Assembly: GCF_000730625.1 (NCBI RefSeq) | Contig: NZ_BBIT01000009.1 | Span: forward strand, 372,001 to 436,000 | Source of the DNA: Pseudomonas oryzihabitans NBRC 102199 | GTDB taxonomy: Bacteria > Pseudomonadota > Gammaproteobacteria > Pseudomonadales > Pseudomonadaceae | Length of the DNA: 64,000 bases | Direction of reading: 5' to 3' | Made by a program: the position numbers and the translations under genes | Notes under the pieces: generated by a model | What the model was told of the DNA's origin: nothing | Seen by the model: the letters and a program-made list of their open reading frames with translations, nothing else | The model's database searches: none | Shown: positions 19,762-31,111 of the stretch, in pieces | How positions within the stretch are numbered: the first letter of the stretch is position 1 | How the letters are laid out: each line of letters begins with the position of its first letter

Positions 19762-21660
19762 CTAGACCACCTGACGCCGACGCAGGACGTCGAGGATCTG
19801 CTGGACCCCCTCCTCCACCGACAGCTGCTCGGTGTCGATCACCAGATCGGCATCTTCCGGTGCATCGTAGGCGAAGGAGATACCCGGGATGTTGTCGCCA
19901 CCGGCGGCATAGAGACCCTGGGGATCACGCTCGGCGCAGGCCTTGGGCGACGCCTTGACGTGCACGGTCAGCAGACGCTCGGCACCGATCAGCGCCTGGG
20001 CCTGGGCACGGCCCTCGGCATCCGGCGCGACAAAGGCCGCCAGGGCGATCAGACCCGCTTCGTTGAACTGGCGGGCTACCTGGGCGGCACGCAACCAGTT
20101 CTCGCGACGCCCGGCGCGATCCTGTGGCAGACCCTTGTTCAGGTCGTGGCGCAGATTCTGACCGTCCAGCACGAAAACCGCACGACCGGCATCGAACAGA
20201 CGACGCTCCAGGGCATAGGCCAGGGTGGTCTTGCCGGCGCCGGAAAGGCCGGTGAAGAGCACGGTGCTGGGCTGCTGACCGAAGCGCGCGGCCCGCTCGC
20301 TGGTGCCGACGTGCAGCTGGTGCGCGCCCTGGCCATGACCGCCCCTGCCCACCGGGTCGGCGATGATCATGCCGGCACCGACGGTGCCATTGGTCAGGCG
20401 ATCGATGACGATGAAGGCGCCGGTGGTGCGGTTGACGCCATAGCCATCCAGGGCGATGGACGCATCGAGAGCCACCTTGACCCGGGCGATCTCGTTGAGC
20501 TTAAGCTCGCTGGCGGCGCCACGTTCCAGGGTATTGACGTCAACCGTGTGCACGATGCTCGGCAGCGAGCCGGGCACGTAGCTGGTGGCGCGCTTGATGT
20601 CGTACTTCTTGCCGGGCCGCATGGGTTCTTCGGCCATCCACACCAGCATGGCCTCGAAGCTGTCGGTGACCTGGGGACGGTTGTCGGCATGCACCAGGAC
20701 GTCGCCCCGGGAGATGTCGATCTCGTCTTCCATGGTCAGGGTCACCGCCTGGCCAGGTCCGGCCTGCTCCAGCTCGCCTTCGTAGGTGACGATGGACTTG
20801 ATGCGGCTGCCCTTGCCCGACGGCAGGACCACCACGGCATCGCCCTTGGTGACCACGCCCGAAGCCAGGGTTCCGGCGAAGCCGCGGAAGTTGAGGTTGG
20901 GCCGGTTGACGTACTGCACCGGGAAGCGCAGATCGTCGAGATTGCGATCCGCGGCGATCTCCACGGTCTCGAGGATTTCCATCAGCGGCTTGCCGCTGTA
21001 CCAGGGCGTCTGCTCGCTGCGATTCACCACGTTGTCGCCCTTGAGCGCCGACATGGGGACGAAGTGGATATCCTTGGCGTTGAGGTCGATACGCTGGGCG
21101 AAGGCCAGGTAATCGTCCTTGATGCGCTCGAACACCGCCTCGTCGAAGCCCAGCAGATCCATCTTGTTGATGGCGACCACGATGTGCTTGATGCCCAGCA
21201 GCGAAGCGATGTAGCTGTGCCGGCGGGTCTGGGTCTGGATGCCGTGACGGGCATCGACCAGGATGATCGCCAGGTCGCAGGTGGAGGCCCCGGTGGCCAT
21301 GTTGCGGGTGTACTGCTCATGGCCGGGGGTATCGGCGATGATGAACTTGCGCTTGGCGGTGGAGAAGTAGCGGTAGGCCACGTCGATGGTGATGCCCTGC
21401 TCGCGCTCGGCCTGCAGGCCGTCCACCAGCAGCGCGAGATCGACTTCTTCGCCGGTGGTGCCGACCTTCTTGGAATCGCGGGTGATGGCTTCCAGGTGAT
21501 CCTCGTAGATCATCTTGGAATCGTGCAGCAGGCGCCCGATCAGGGTGCTCTTGCCGTCGTCGACGTTGCCGCAGGTGAGGAAGCGCAGCAGTTCCTTGCG
21601 TTCGTGCTGTGCGAGGTAGGCCAGGATGTCCTGGCCGATCAGATCGGATTGGTGCGACAT
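19762..21660 (-). CDS. cysN: CysNC, sulfate adenylyltransferase subunit 1 / APS kinase fusion
   Basis: The N-terminal part (about 1-430) is the GTPase subunit of ATP sulfurylase, with [16 protein letters not shown] and NKMD; the C-terminal part (about 455-632) is APS kinase with P-loop GLSGAGKTT, producing PAPS. With CysD it activates sulfate for assimilation. I start at [11 protein letters not shown] (632 residues), one nucleotide after the cysD stop; a 16-codon extension would lie inside cysD. The fused form is normal for Pseudomonas. Confidence 0.97.
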   Translation of the reverse strand: MSHQSDLIGQDILAYLAQHERKELLRFLTCGNVDDGKSTLIGRLLHDSKMIYEDHLEAITRDSKKVGTTGEEVDLALLVDGLQAEREQGITIDVAYRYFSTAKRKFIIADTPGHEQYTRNMATGASTCDLAIILVDARHGIQTQTRRHSYIASLLGIKHIVVAINKMDLLGFDEAVFERIKDDYLAFAQRIDLNAKDIHFVPMSALKGDNVVNRSEQTPWYSGKPLMEILETVEIAADRNLDDLRFPVQYVNRPNLNFRGFAGTLASGVVTKGDAVVVLPSGKGSRIKSIVTYEGELEQAGPGQAVTLTMEDEIDISRGDVLVHADNRPQVTDSFEAMLVWMAEEPMRPGKKYDIKRATSYVPGSLPSIVHTVDVNTLERGAASELKLNEIARVKVALDASIALDGYGVNRTTGAFIVIDRLTNGTVGAGMIIADPVGRGGHGQGAHQLHVGTSERAARFGQQPSTVLFTGLSGAGKTTLAYALERRLFDAGRAVFVLDGQNLRHDLNKGLPQDRAGRRENWLRAAQVARQFNEAGLIALAAFVAPDAEGRAQAQALIGAERLLTVHVKASPKACAERDPQGLYAAGGDNIPGISFAYDAPEDADLVIDTEQLSVEEGVQQILDVLRRRQVV

Positions 21661-21661
21661 C

Positions 21662-22579
21662 TTAGAAATACCCCTGACGTTTCTTCTCTTCCATGGATCC
21701 GGCGCCATCGTGGTCGATGACCCGGCCCTGGCGTTCGGAGGTGCGGGTGAGCAGCATCTCCTGGATGATGTCCGTCAGCGTGGTCGCCTGGGACTCCACC
21801 GCGCCGGTCAGGGGGTAGCAGCCAAGGGTACGGAAGCGCACCTGGCGCTTGTGGATGCGGGCCTTCTCCTCGGGCGAGAGGTGCTCGAGGATACGGTCGT
21901 CGTCGATCATGAGCAGGGTGCCGTTCTTCTCGATCACCTCGCGCTCGGCGGCGAAGTACAGCGGCACGATCGGGATGCCTTCGAGGTAGATGTACTGCCA
22001 GATGTCCAGCTCGGTCCAGTTCGACAGCGGGAAGACGCGGATCGACTCGCCCTTGTTGGTCTTGCCGTTGTAGATGTTCCACAACTCGGGACGCTGGTTC
22101 TTGGGATCCCAGCGGTGCTTGCTGTCCCGGAAGGAGTAGACGCGCTCCTTGGCGCGGGACTTCTCCTCGTCGCGGCGGGCACCGCCGAAGGCGGCGTCGA
22201 AGCCGTACTTGTCCAGCGCCTGCTTGAGGCCCTGGGTCTTCATGATGTCGGTGTGCTTGGCACTGCCATGGGTGAAGGGGTTGATGCCCTGGGCGACCCC
22301 TTCCGGATTCTTGTGCACCAGCAGATCGAGGCCCATGTCGGCGACCATGCGATCGCGGAATTCGTACATGGCCTGGAATTTCCAGCCGGTGTCCACGTGG
22401 AGTACCGGGAACGGCAGCTTGCCGGGAAAGAAGGCCTTGCGGGCCAGGTGCAGCATCACGGCCGAATCCTTGCCGATGGAATACAGCATGACCGGATTGT
22501 CGAACTCGGCGGCCACTTCACGGATGATGTGGATGCTTTCCGCCTCAAGCTGTTTGAGGTGCGTCTGTTTGTCGAGCAT
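21662..22579 (-). CDS. cysD: CysD, sulfate adenylyltransferase subunit 2
   Basis: CysD is the catalytic subunit that forms APS from sulfate and ATP, driven by GTP hydrolysis in CysN. The 305-residue PP-loop ATPase-family protein shows [18 protein letters not shown] at about residues 34-51 and the motif [20 protein letters not shown]. It is cotranscribed with cysNC (1-bp gap). The 165-bp upstream region carries an inverted repeat that could be an activator site. Confidence 0.97.
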   Translation of the reverse strand: MLDKQTHLKQLEAESIHIIREVAAEFDNPVMLYSIGKDSAVMLHLARKAFFPGKLPFPVLHVDTGWKFQAMYEFRDRMVADMGLDLLVHKNPEGVAQGINPFTHGSAKHTDIMKTQGLKQALDKYGFDAAFGGARRDEEKSRAKERVYSFRDSKHRWDPKNQRPELWNIYNGKTNKGESIRVFPLSNWTELDIWQYIYLEGIPIVPLYFAAEREVIEKNGTLLMIDDDRILEHLSPEEKARIHKRQVRFRTLGCYPLTGAVESQATTLTDIIQEMLLTRTSERQGRVIDHDGAGSMEEKKRQGYF

Positions 22580-22716
22580 GGCTACTCACGATTGCAGAAA
22601 GGTGGCCTAGGAGATGTCCGTTGCGGCATCCAGTCGACTGGACACACCGGACAGAGCGGGCCGTGGACGAACCTCAACCTTACCATAGGCAACGGTTATG
22701 GCCCGCCAGGCTATTT

Positions 22717-22731
22717 AGAACCAGAAGTTCT
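22717..22731. promoter_or_regulatory. Inverted repeat upstream of cysD
   Basis: AGAAC and GTTCT flank 5 nt between cysD and the Nif3-family gene, about 140 bp upstream of the cysD start. It is a candidate activator (for example CysB) site for cysD-cysNC; this is inference from position only. Confidence 0.3.
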
Positions 22732-22744
22732 ATGCTTATGACGC

Positions 22745-23500
22745 TCAGGCGGGATTGTCGCAGTCGATGAAGAGGTGCTGGATCCCCAACTGCGCGGCCA
22801 GATGGTCGCCCAGCGCCTGCACCCCGTAGCGCTCGGTGGCATGGTGGCCGGCGGCGAAGAAACTCACGCCGTTCTCGCGAGCGCTGTGCACCGTCTGCTC
22901 GGACACCTCTCCGGTCAGGTAGGCATCCACTCCGCCGGCGATGGCCTGGTCGATATAGCCCTGGGCGCCACCGGTGCACCAGGCCAGGCGTCGGATCGAG
23001 CGCCCGCCGTCGACCACCAGCGGCTCGCGCTGCAGCACGTCCGCCACCTGCCGACCGAAGTCCGCGGCGGATTGCGCCTGCGGCAACTCCCCCTGCCAGA
23101 TCAGCCCCTTGGCATCGCCTGGCAGCGGCCGGATATCCTGCAGCCCCAGGCGGCGTCCCAGCTGGACGTTGTTGCCCACCTCGGGATGGACATCCAGGGG
23201 CAGGTGGTAGGCCAGCAGGCTGATGTCATGGCTCAGCAGCGTCTTGATCCGCCGGTGCTTCATGCCGATGAGGCGGGCATCTTCGTTCTTCCAGAAATAG
23301 CCATGGTGCACCAGGATGGCATCGGCACCGGCGGCGACGGCGGCGTCCAGCAGCTGCTGGGAAGCCGTGACGCCACTGACCAGCAGGCGCACCTGCTCAC
23401 GGCCCTGGACCTGCAGGCCGTTGGGGCAGTAATCCTGGATCCGGGCCGATTCCAGGTAGCGGTCGGCGGTCTCTACCAGTTGCTCAAGGGACAGGGTCAC
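22745..23500 (-). CDS. Nif3-like dinuclear metal centre protein (YbgI family)
   Basis: The 251-residue protein belongs to the NIF3/YbgI family, ring-shaped proteins with a two-metal site; some are annotated as GTP cyclohydrolase I type 2, but the cellular role is not settled. Metal-ligand motifs visible are ILVHHGYFWK near residue 65, YHLPLDVHPEVGNN near residue 97, and the C-terminal FFAAGHHATERYGVQ. It is divergent from algW and upstream of, on the same strand as, cysD. Confidence 0.92.
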   Translation of the reverse strand: MTLSLEQLVETADRYLESARIQDYCPNGLQVQGREQVRLLVSGVTASQQLLDAAVAAGADAILVHHGYFWKNEDARLIGMKHRRIKTLLSHDISLLAYHLPLDVHPEVGNNVQLGRRLGLQDIRPLPGDAKGLIWQGELPQAQSAADFGRQVADVLQREPLVVDGGRSIRRLAWCTGGAQGYIDQAIAGGVDAYLTGEVSEQTVHSARENGVSFFAAGHHATERYGVQALGDHLAAQLGIQHLFIDCDNPA

Positions 23501-23556
23501 GTGCGGCTTACCTCCTCGTTGGCGGCGCCAGCGTGTCTTCGGCTGGCGCCGCTCCT

Positions 23557-23562
23557 TATAAT
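23557..23562 (+). promoter_or_regulatory. Candidate -10 element for algW
   Basis: A perfect TATAAT 54 bp upstream of the algW ATG. The -35 region (around 23534-23539, TGTCTT) is poor. Confidence 0.5.
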
Positions 23563-23615
23563 GGCCGCCAGCTTATCCGGCGCACCCCGGGTGGACAAAT
23601 TCAAGGATGTGATCG

Positions 23616-24737
23616 ATGTACAAGGCTTTGCGTTATCTCGGCTGGCCCGTGCTGTGCGGTCTGCTCGTTGCAGCCCTGATCATGCAGCGCTATCCCCAGT
23701 GGCTCGGCCTGCCCGCCCAGCCGCCGCTGTTCGAGGCCGCCCAAGCGCCCGCCAATTCGCGCCAGGAGGGACCGGTTTCCTATGCCGACGCGGCCAGTCG
23801 CGCCGCGCCCGCGGTGGTGTCGTTGCGCTCGACCAAGGCCGCCAAGCCGGGCAAGGCCGGGGATACGGCCAGCGACCGCAAGGGCGCGACCAAGCCGGTG
23901 GAAGAACTCAGCCTGGGTTCCGCCGTGCTGATGAGCCATGACGGCTATCTGCTGACCAACAACCACGTGACCCTGGACGCCGAATCCATCGTGGTGGCCC
24001 TCGCCGACGGGCGCCAGACCCTGGCCAAGCTCATCGGCAACGATCCGGCCACGGACCTGGCCGTGCTCAAGATCGACCTGCCCAACCTGCCGGCCATCTC
24101 GGTGGGCGATTCGACCGCCATCCGCATCGGCGACGTGGTGCTGGCCATCGGCAACCCCTTTGGCGTCGGCCAGACGGTGACCATGGGCATCATCAGTGCC
24201 ACCGGTCGCAACCAGCTGGGTCTCAATACCTACGAGGACTTCATCCAGACCGATGCGGCGATCAACCTGGGCAATTCCGGCGGGGCGCTGGTGGATGCCA
24301 GCGGCAATCTGATCGGCATCAACACCGCCATCCTCTCCGGCGGCTCCCAGGGCATCGGCTTCGCCATCCCGATCAAGCTGGCCATGGAGGTCATGCGCTC
24401 GATCATCCAGCACGGCCAGGTCATCCGTGGTTGGCTGGGCGTGGCGGTGGAGGTGATCACCCCGGAGCTGGTCAAGACCTATGGCCTCAAGGTCGACCAG
24501 GGCATCGTGGTGACCGACATCGATCCCGATGGACCCGCGCACAAGGGCGGTCTGCGCGCGGGCGACGTGCTGGTCAAGCTGGCTGGCCAACCGATCAGGG
24601 ACGGCCGGCTGGCGATGAACCAGATCGCCCGCAAGCAGCCTGGCGACAGCATCCCCATCGAGGTGCTGCGCCAGGACAAGACCGTGCAGGTCAAGGTGAC
24701 CGTCGGGATGCGCCCCCTGATGGAGAAGGCGCGCTAG
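23616..24737 (+). CDS. algW: AlgW, DegS-type periplasmic serine protease
   Basis: AlgW makes the first (site-1) cut in the anti-sigma factor MucA when its PDZ domain binds misfolded outer-membrane protein tails, leading to AlgU release. The 373-residue protein has one N-terminal membrane anchor (about 8-24), a trypsin-like domain with triad His117, Asp147 and Ser221 (GNSGGAL), and one C-terminal PDZ domain (about 265-360). The single PDZ and uncleaved anchor distinguish it from MucD/DegP. It works with RseP/MucP (5.1-6.5 kb). It converges with hisC with 2 bp between stops. Confidence 0.96.
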   Translation: MYKALRYLGWPVLCGLLVAALIMQRYPQWLGLPAQPPLFEAAQAPANSRQEGPVSYADAASRAAPAVVSLRSTKAAKPGKAGDTASDRKGATKPVEELSLGSAVLMSHDGYLLTNNHVTLDAESIVVALADGRQTLAKLIGNDPATDLAVLKIDLPNLPAISVGDSTAIRIGDVVLAIGNPFGVGQTVTMGIISATGRNQLGLNTYEDFIQTDAAINLGNSGGALVDASGNLIGINTAILSGGSQGIGFAIPIKLAMEVMRSIIQHGQVIRGWLGVAVEVITPELVKTYGLKVDQGIVVTDIDPDGPAHKGGLRAGDVLVKLAGQPIRDGRLAMNQIARKQPGDSIPIEVLRQDKTVQVKVTVGMRPLMEKAR

Positions 24738-24739
24738 GC

Positions 24740-25795
24740 TCAGAGGGTGTCGAGGGCCGTGATCAGCGCCTGATTCTGCGTCGGCGTGCCGATCGTGATG
24801 CGCAGGAAGTCGGCGATGCGCTCGGGGCGGCTGAAGTGGCGCACGATGACGCCGTGCTCGCGCAAGCCCGCGGCCAGCGCCGCGCCGCCCTTCTGCACAT
24901 GACGGGCGAAGATGAAGTTGGCGGCGGAGGGCAGGACCTCGAAGCCGCGCTCCAGCAACTGGCCCACCAGCGCTTCGCGACTCTCGATCACCTGCCAACA
25001 GGTCTCGTCGAAATAGGCGCGATCCTCGAAGGCCGCGGTCGCGCCGGCCAGGGCCAGGCGATCCAGTGGATAGGAGTTGAAGCTGTTCTTGATCCGCTCC
25101 AGGGCTTCCATCAGCGGCGCCTGTCCCAGGGCCAGCCCTACCCGCAGACCGGCCAGCGAACGGGACTTGGACAGCGTCTGGGTCACCACCAGGTTGGGAT
25201 GGCGCTCGATCAGGGCGACCGCCGACTCCGCCCCGAAGTCGACATAGGCCTCGTCCACCACCACCACCGAGGTCGGATTGCCGGCGACGATACGCTCGAT
25301 GGCGTCCAGCGCCAGGGCGCTGCCGGTCGGCGCATTGGGGTTGGGGAAGATGATCCCGCCATTGGGGCGCAGATAGTCCTCGGGGACGATCTGGAAATCC
25401 TCGTCCAGCTCCGGCGTCTCGAAGGCGATGTCGTAGAGGCCGCAATAGACCGGATAGAAGCTGTAGCTGATGTCCGGAAACAGGATCGGGCGGCCATGGC
25501 CGAACAGGCCCAGGAAGATGTGCGCCAGCACCTCGTCCGAGCCGTTGCCGACAAACACCTGGTCGCTCTGGAGGCCGTAGTAGCGGGCGACGGCGTCCTT
25601 CAGCGCCTGACCGTTGGGGTCGGGATAGAGGCGCAGGTCGTCGGTGGCCGCGGCGCGAATGGCTTCCAGCGCCCGCGGTGACGGACCGTAGGGATTCTCG
25701 TTGGTATTGAGCTTGACCAGGTTGGTCAGCTTGGGCTGCTCACCCGGCACATAGGGCACCAGGTTCTTGACGAAGGGACTCCAGAGCTCGCTCAT
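24740..25795 (-). CDS. hisC: HisC, histidinol-phosphate aminotransferase
   Basis: HisC converts imidazole acetol phosphate to histidinol phosphate. The ATG at [10 protein letters not shown] gives 351 residues and overlaps the hisD stop (ATGA), so I prefer it to a 95-codon longer frame that lies inside hisD. The PLP-lysine motif [16 protein letters not shown] and NPNAPTGS are present. Last gene of the hisG-hisD-hisC unit. Confidence 0.96.
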   Translation of the reverse strand: MSELWSPFVKNLVPYVPGEQPKLTNLVKLNTNENPYGPSPRALEAIRAAATDDLRLYPDPNGQALKDAVARYYGLQSDQVFVGNGSDEVLAHIFLGLFGHGRPILFPDISYSFYPVYCGLYDIAFETPELDEDFQIVPEDYLRPNGGIIFPNPNAPTGSALALDAIERIVAGNPTSVVVVDEAYVDFGAESAVALIERHPNLVVTQTLSKSRSLAGLRVGLALGQAPLMEALERIKNSFNSYPLDRLALAGATAAFEDRAYFDETCWQVIESREALVGQLLERGFEVLPSAANFIFARHVQKGGAALAAGLREHGVIVRHFSRPERIADFLRITIGTPTQNQALITALDTL

Positions 25796-27111
25796 GCCTG
25801 CTCCTCCTGAATACGGTATTCGGCGCTGCGGGCGTGGGCGGTCAGGGACTCGCCACGCGCCAGCACCGAGGCGACCCGGCCCAGCGCGGAAGCGCCCGTA
25901 GCCGAGCAGTGGATGATCGAGGAACGCTTCTGGAAGTCGTACACGCCCAGCGGCGAGGAGAAGCGCGCGGTGCCCGAGGTCGGCAGCACATGGTTGGGAC
26001 CGGCGCAGTAGTCGCCCAGGGCCTCGGCGGTGTAGCGACCCATGAAGATGGCGCCGGCGTGGCGGATGCTGGGCAGCCACTGCTCGGGTTCGGCGACCGA
26101 CAATTCCAGGTGTTCGGGGGCGATGCGGTTGGCCACCTCGATGGCCTGGGCCATGTCGGTGACCTGGATCAGGGCGCCGCGGCCTTCCAGGGAGGCGCGG
26201 ATGATCTCGGCGCGCTCCATCTCCGGCAGCAGACGGGCGATGCTTTCCGCCACGGCGTCGAGGAAGGCGGCGTCGGGACTGACCAGGATGGCCTGGGCGT
26301 CTTCGTCGTGCTCGGCCTGGGAGAACAGGTCCATGGCGATCCAGTCGGGATCGGTCTGGCCGTCGCAGACCACCAGGATCTCCGACGGGCCGGCGATCAT
26401 GTCGATGCCGACCTTGCCGAATACGTGGCGCTTGGCGGTGGCGACATAGATGTTGCCGGGGCCGACGATCTTGTCCACCGGCGGTACGCTTTCGGTGCCA
26501 TAGGCCAGGGCGGCAACGGCCTGGGCGCCGCCGATGGTGAAGACGCGATCGACACCGGCCAAGGCTGCGGCGGCCAGCACCAGTTCGTTGACCTCGCCGC
26601 GGGGCGTGGGCACCACCATGACCACTTCTTTTACGCCGGCGACCTTGGCGGGGATGGCGTTCATCAGCACCGAGGAGGGATAGGAGGCCTTGCCCCCCGG
26701 CACATAGAGCCCGGCACGATCCAGCGGGGTGACCTGCTGGCCGAGCACGGTGCCGTCGGCCTCCTGGTACTGCCAGGAATCCTGGCGCTGCTTTTCGTGA
26801 TAACGACGGACGCGCTCGGCAGCGGCTTCCAGCGCGGTGCGCTGCTCCGGCGTGATGCGGGTCAGGGCTTCTTCCAGACGCGCCCGCGGCAGGATGAGAT
26901 CGCTCATGGCGGTCGCTTCGACGGCATCGAAGCGCCGGGTGTATTCCAGCAGCGCGGCGTCGCCCTGGTGGCGCACGTCGGCGATGATCGCCAGGACCCG
27001 CTGGTTGATGTCGGCATCCGACACCCCTTCCCAGCTCAGCAGATGATCCAGATGCTCGGCGAAATCCGGAGCGGCGGCGGCGAGTCGGCGGATGGCGAGC
27101 GGAGCGGTCAT
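25792..27111 (-). CDS. hisD: HisD, histidinol dehydrogenase
   Basis: HisD oxidises histidinol to histidine in two NAD-dependent steps with a zinc ion. The 439-residue protein contains the family signature with [12 protein letters not shown] and the later zinc/catalytic segment [10 protein letters not shown]. It is coupled to hisC (4-bp overlap). Unusually for this his cluster it is separated from hisG by 304 bp that contain a palindromic repeat. Confidence 0.98.
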   Translation of the reverse strand: MTAPLAIRRLAAAAPDFAEHLDHLLSWEGVSDADINQRVLAIIADVRHQGDAALLEYTRRFDAVEATAMSDLILPRARLEEALTRITPEQRTALEAAAERVRRYHEKQRQDSWQYQEADGTVLGQQVTPLDRAGLYVPGGKASYPSSVLMNAIPAKVAGVKEVVMVVPTPRGEVNELVLAAAALAGVDRVFTIGGAQAVAALAYGTESVPPVDKIVGPGNIYVATAKRHVFGKVGIDMIAGPSEILVVCDGQTDPDWIAMDLFSQAEHDEDAQAILVSPDAAFLDAVAESIARLLPEMERAEIIRASLEGRGALIQVTDMAQAIEVANRIAPEHLELSVAEPEQWLPSIRHAGAIFMGRYTAEALGDYCAGPNHVLPTSGTARFSSPLGVYDFQKRSSIIHCSATGASALGRVASVLARGESLTAHARSAEYRIQEEQA

Positions 27112-27138
27112 GGCGGATCCTCTTCAGGAGAGCGAAAG

Positions 27139-27179
27139 GGGCGCCCGAGAGTAACAGCCGGTTCCGTGTGGGCGCCCGA
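27139..27179. repeat. Repeated GGGCGCCCGA upstream of hisD
   Basis: GGGCGCCCGA occurs at 27139-27148 and 27170-27179. Because GGGCGCCC is self-complementary the two copies can also pair as a hairpin, about 30-70 bp upstream of the hisD start. Function unknown; possibly part of a leader structure. Confidence 0.35.
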
Positions 27180-27261
27180 CAATTTGGCTATGGCACGGAT
27201 AGGCGAAGCTGGAGGGATGCAAGCAGTCTGAGCCGGCATTCGGCATGCCGACCAGGACGTA

Positions 27262-27415
27262 GAGCCTGTTCAAAGTCTCGCGAGCTAGAGACAAACAAGG
27301 CCTAGGCGGCCCCGCAAAAATAGCTGAGGAAGCGGAGTTTACGAGTGGTAAATGAGCATTCCGAAGCCATTTTTAACGCAGTTTGGCCGACGCGTAGCAG
27401 GCTTTGAACAGGTTC
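27262..27415. repeat. 154-bp imperfect palindromic repeat element between hisG and hisD
   Basis: Terminal inverted repeats match at 13 of 14 positions: GAGCCTGTTCAAAG at 27262-27275 and the complement of GAACCTGTTCAAAG at 27402-27415. The interior is also a degenerate palindrome (AAAAATAGCT near the left, complement of AAAAATGGCT near the right, about 18 of 27 arm positions pairing around TTTAC/GTAAA). It has no ORF of useful size and lower GC than the flanks. The right end abuts the hisG stop codon. This layout fits a MITE-like or REP-like dispersed repeat; no second copy was found in the window. Confidence 0.65.
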
Positions 27416-28048
27416 TCAGGCGCCGCGCGCCTCGACGGCGTGTCTCAGGGTCTCGATGAGGGCCTGAATGCGGCCATGCTGCATCTTCATCGAGGCCTTG
27501 TTGACGATCAAGCGCGAGCTGATATGGGCGATCAGCTCCTGGGGTTCGAGTCCGTTGGCCTTGAGGGTATTGCCGGTGTCGACCACGTCGATGATCTTGT
27601 CGGCCAGGCCTACGAGCGGTGCCAGCTCCATGGAGCCGTACAGCTTGATGATGTCGACCTGCCGACCCTGCTCGGCATAGTAGCGCTTGGCGACATTGAC
27701 GAACTTGGTCGCCACCCGCAGCCGGCCACGCGGCGCCGGAGCGCCCACGGCGCCCGCGGTCATCAGCTTGCAGCGGGCGATGCGCAGGTCCAGCGGCTCA
27801 TAGAGACCGTCGCCGCCGTATTCCATCAGCACGTCCTTGCCGGCCACGCCCAGGTCCGCGGCGCCATGTTCCACATAGGTGGGCACATCGGTAGCGCGGA
27901 CGATGAGCAGCCGTACATCGTCCTGGGTAGTCGGGATGATGAGCTTGCGGCTCTTGTCCGGATTCTCGGTCGGGGCGATCCCCGCCGCCGCCAGCAGCGG
28001 CAGGGTGTCGTCGAGGATACGGCCCTTGGACAGGGCGATGGTCAGCAT
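27416..28048 (-). CDS. hisG: HisG, ATP phosphoribosyltransferase (short form)
   Basis: HisG joins ATP and PRPP in the first and feedback-controlled step of histidine synthesis. At 210 residues it is the short form, which lacks the C-terminal regulatory domain and needs the HisZ subunit (not in this window). Motifs [14 protein letters not shown] at the N-terminus and [16 protein letters not shown]-type PRPP loop (here [17 protein letters not shown]) are clear. The TGA stop directly adjoins the terminal inverted repeat of a palindromic element. Confidence 0.97.
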   Translation of the reverse strand: MLTIALSKGRILDDTLPLLAAAGIAPTENPDKSRKLIIPTTQDDVRLLIVRATDVPTYVEHGAADLGVAGKDVLMEYGGDGLYEPLDLRIARCKLMTAGAVGAPAPRGRLRVATKFVNVAKRYYAEQGRQVDIIKLYGSMELAPLVGLADKIIDVVDTGNTLKANGLEPQELIAHISSRLIVNKASMKMQHGRIQALIETLRHAVEARGA

Positions 28049-28057
28049 CGGAGGTCC

Positions 28058-29585
<1,528 letters not shown>

Positions 29586-29605
29586 GGCGGCACCTCGGCA
29601 ATCTA

Positions 29606-29641
29606 GTACAGCCGGCGATCATACAAAAAAACCGGCTGTAC
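29606..29641. repeat. Inverted repeat between mlaB and ibaG-like gene
   Basis: GTACAGCCGG (29606-29615) and its exact complement (29632-29641) flank 16 nt; on the minus strand the loop begins TTTTTTT and contains TATGAT. It could be a weak terminator for the mla operon or an operator around a promoter for the ibaG-like gene and murA. Confidence 0.45.
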
Positions 29642-29658
29642 GGCGACTGCGATGACCG

Positions 29659-29973
29659 TTACCCGTGCGCGTCTTCCGCCAGGGGCAGCAGGGCAAGGGC
29701 ATCCGAGACGTCGGCGATCTGCCGCAACTCGGAAGGCAGGCTGGCGATGGTCAGCGGTCGCCCCGCGGCCTGGGCATCGCGCAGCCAGGCCAGCAACAGC
29801 GCGAGGCCGGCGCTGTTGGAGCGTTCGACACCGGCGCAATCGAGCACCAGCGGACCACTGCCCTGGCCGATCAGCGCCCTGCCCTGCTCGCGCAGGGTGG
29901 GCACATTGGCGTGATCGAGCACGCCCGACAGTTGAAGTCGGGCGCCTTCGCCGATGATGGCGGCGCGACTCAC
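29659..29973 (-). CDS. mlaB: MlaB, STAS-domain subunit of the Mla transporter
   Basis: MlaB is the cytoplasmic STAS-domain protein that binds and stabilises the MlaF ATPase. The 104-residue protein has the STAS motif LVLDCAGVERSNSAGLALLLAW, with the conserved Ser/Asn in the position used by anti-sigma-antagonist-like folds. Its start overlaps the mlaC stop by 4 bp (ATGA), and it is the last gene of mlaFEDCB. Confidence 0.92.
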   Translation of the reverse strand: MSRAAIIGEGARLQLSGVLDHANVPTLREQGRALIGQGSGPLVLDCAGVERSNSAGLALLLAWLRDAQAAGRPLTIASLPSELRQIADVSDALALLPLAEDAHG

Positions 29974-30620
29974 GAACCGACCTTGGCCTTCTGGGCCTCG
30001 GGAGAATCCTTGGCCTTGGCCACGGTGCCCGCCCAGTTGTTGATGGTCTTGTCCAGGTCGTTGCCGTTTTCCTGCATCGCCTGGGCGAACTGGTCACGGA
30101 ACAGCTTGCCGAGGTTCAGGCCATTGATGATGACGTTACGCACCTTCCACTCATTGCCCTGCTTGACCATGCTGTACTGCACCGGGTACACGGCGCCGTT
30201 GTTGCCCTTGACCTCCATGCCCACACTGGTGCGGTCGGGACCGTCGGACGGCCCTTCGGGCAGCACCCGGATGCCCTGGTTGTTGTACTCCAGCAGCGCA
30301 TTGCCATAGAACTGCATCAGGCTGCGCTTGAAGTTTTCCTGGAAGCGCGCCATCTGCTCGGGCGAGGCGCTGCGGCTGTAGCGCACGGTCATGATGCTGC
30401 GCGAGATGCCTTCGGCATCCACCACCGGGCCGAGGATGTTGTTGAGCGACTCGTAGAAGGCTTCCGGGCTGCTGCGATACTTGTCGCGGTTGGCCTCAAG
30501 GTCGCTGAGCAGGGTGGTGGTGGTCTGCTGGATCACGTCGTGGGCCGAGGGCGCCGCCTGGGACACCAGGGGCAGCAGGGCCAGGATCGCGATCACTCCG
30601 TGACGAAGTAGCTTGAGCAT
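29970..30620 (-). CDS. mlaC: MlaC, periplasmic phospholipid-binding protein
   Basis: MlaC carries phospholipids between the outer-membrane MlaA complex and the inner-membrane MlaFEDB complex. I choose ATG at MLKLLRHGVI (216 residues) because GAGAGG lies 8 nt upstream and a signal peptide (cleavage near SQA-APSA) follows; an ATG six codons upstream overlaps the mlaD stop and would add MMRGFS. The Tol-tol-Ttg2-type domain covers residues 30-205 with YSMVKQGNEWKVRNVIINGLN near the C-terminal half. Confidence 0.94.
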   Translation of the reverse strand: MLKLLRHGVIAILALLPLVSQAAPSAHDVIQQTTTTLLSDLEANRDKYRSSPEAFYESLNNILGPVVDAEGISRSIMTVRYSRSASPEQMARFQENFKRSLMQFYGNALLEYNNQGIRVLPEGPSDGPDRTSVGMEVKGNNGAVYPVQYSMVKQGNEWKVRNVIINGLNLGKLFRDQFAQAMQENGNDLDKTINNWAGTVAKAKDSPEAQKAKVGS

Positions 30621-30634
30621 GGAAAAGCCTCTCA

Positions 30635-31111
30635 TCATTTATTGGCGGAAGAGTCTTTATTGACCGAATTGAGCAGGAATTTGCCGATCAGGTCTTCGAG
30701 AACCAGCGAGGATTGTGTATCTCGAATGGTCGAGCCTTCCTTGAGCACCTGCTCGTCACCGCCCACGCTGATGCCGATGTACTTCTCGCCGAGCAAGCCG
30801 GCGGTCAGGATCGAGGCGATGGAGTCGGTCGGCAGGTTGTCCACCTGCTTGTCGATCTGCATGGTGACCCGACCACGGTAGCTGTTGCGGTCGAGATCGA
30901 TGGCGGTGACCTTGCCGATGGTCACGCCCGACATGGTCACTCGCGATCTCACGGTGAGACCGGCGATGTTGTCGAAATAGGCGTAGACCTTGTAGGTATC
31001 GTGATGGTCGCTCATCGTCAGACCGCTTACCCGCAGCGCCAGCAGCAGCAGTGCGAGCACGCCGGCCAGCAGGAAGAGTCCGACACCGATTTCCTGGGTG
31101 CGGGTTTGCAT
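30635..31111 (-). CDS. mlaD: MlaD, MCE-domain subunit
   Basis: MlaD forms the hexameric MCE ring on the periplasmic face of the inner membrane through which phospholipids pass. The 158-residue protein has one N-terminal membrane segment (about 8-28), the MCE domain (about 38-120, with VRSRVTMSGVTIGKV), and a short hydrophobic C-terminal stretch that lines the pore. It overlaps mlaE by one base. Confidence 0.96.
   Translation of the reverse strand: MQTRTQEIGVGLFLLAGVLALLLLALRVSGLTMSDHHDTYKVYAYFDNIAGLTVRSRVTMSGVTIGKVTAIDLDRNSYRGRVTMQIDKQVDNLPTDSIASILTAGLLGEKYIGISVGGDEQVLKEGSTIRDTQSSLVLEDLIGKFLLNSVNKDSSANK

Noticed and set aside
19717-21720. A 667-codon open frame on the plus strand
   Set aside because: Antisense to cysNC and begins inside a terminator; no independent evidence.
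23601-25445. A 614-codon open frame on the minus strand
   Set aside because: Lies across hisC in another frame and antisense to algW; no motif.
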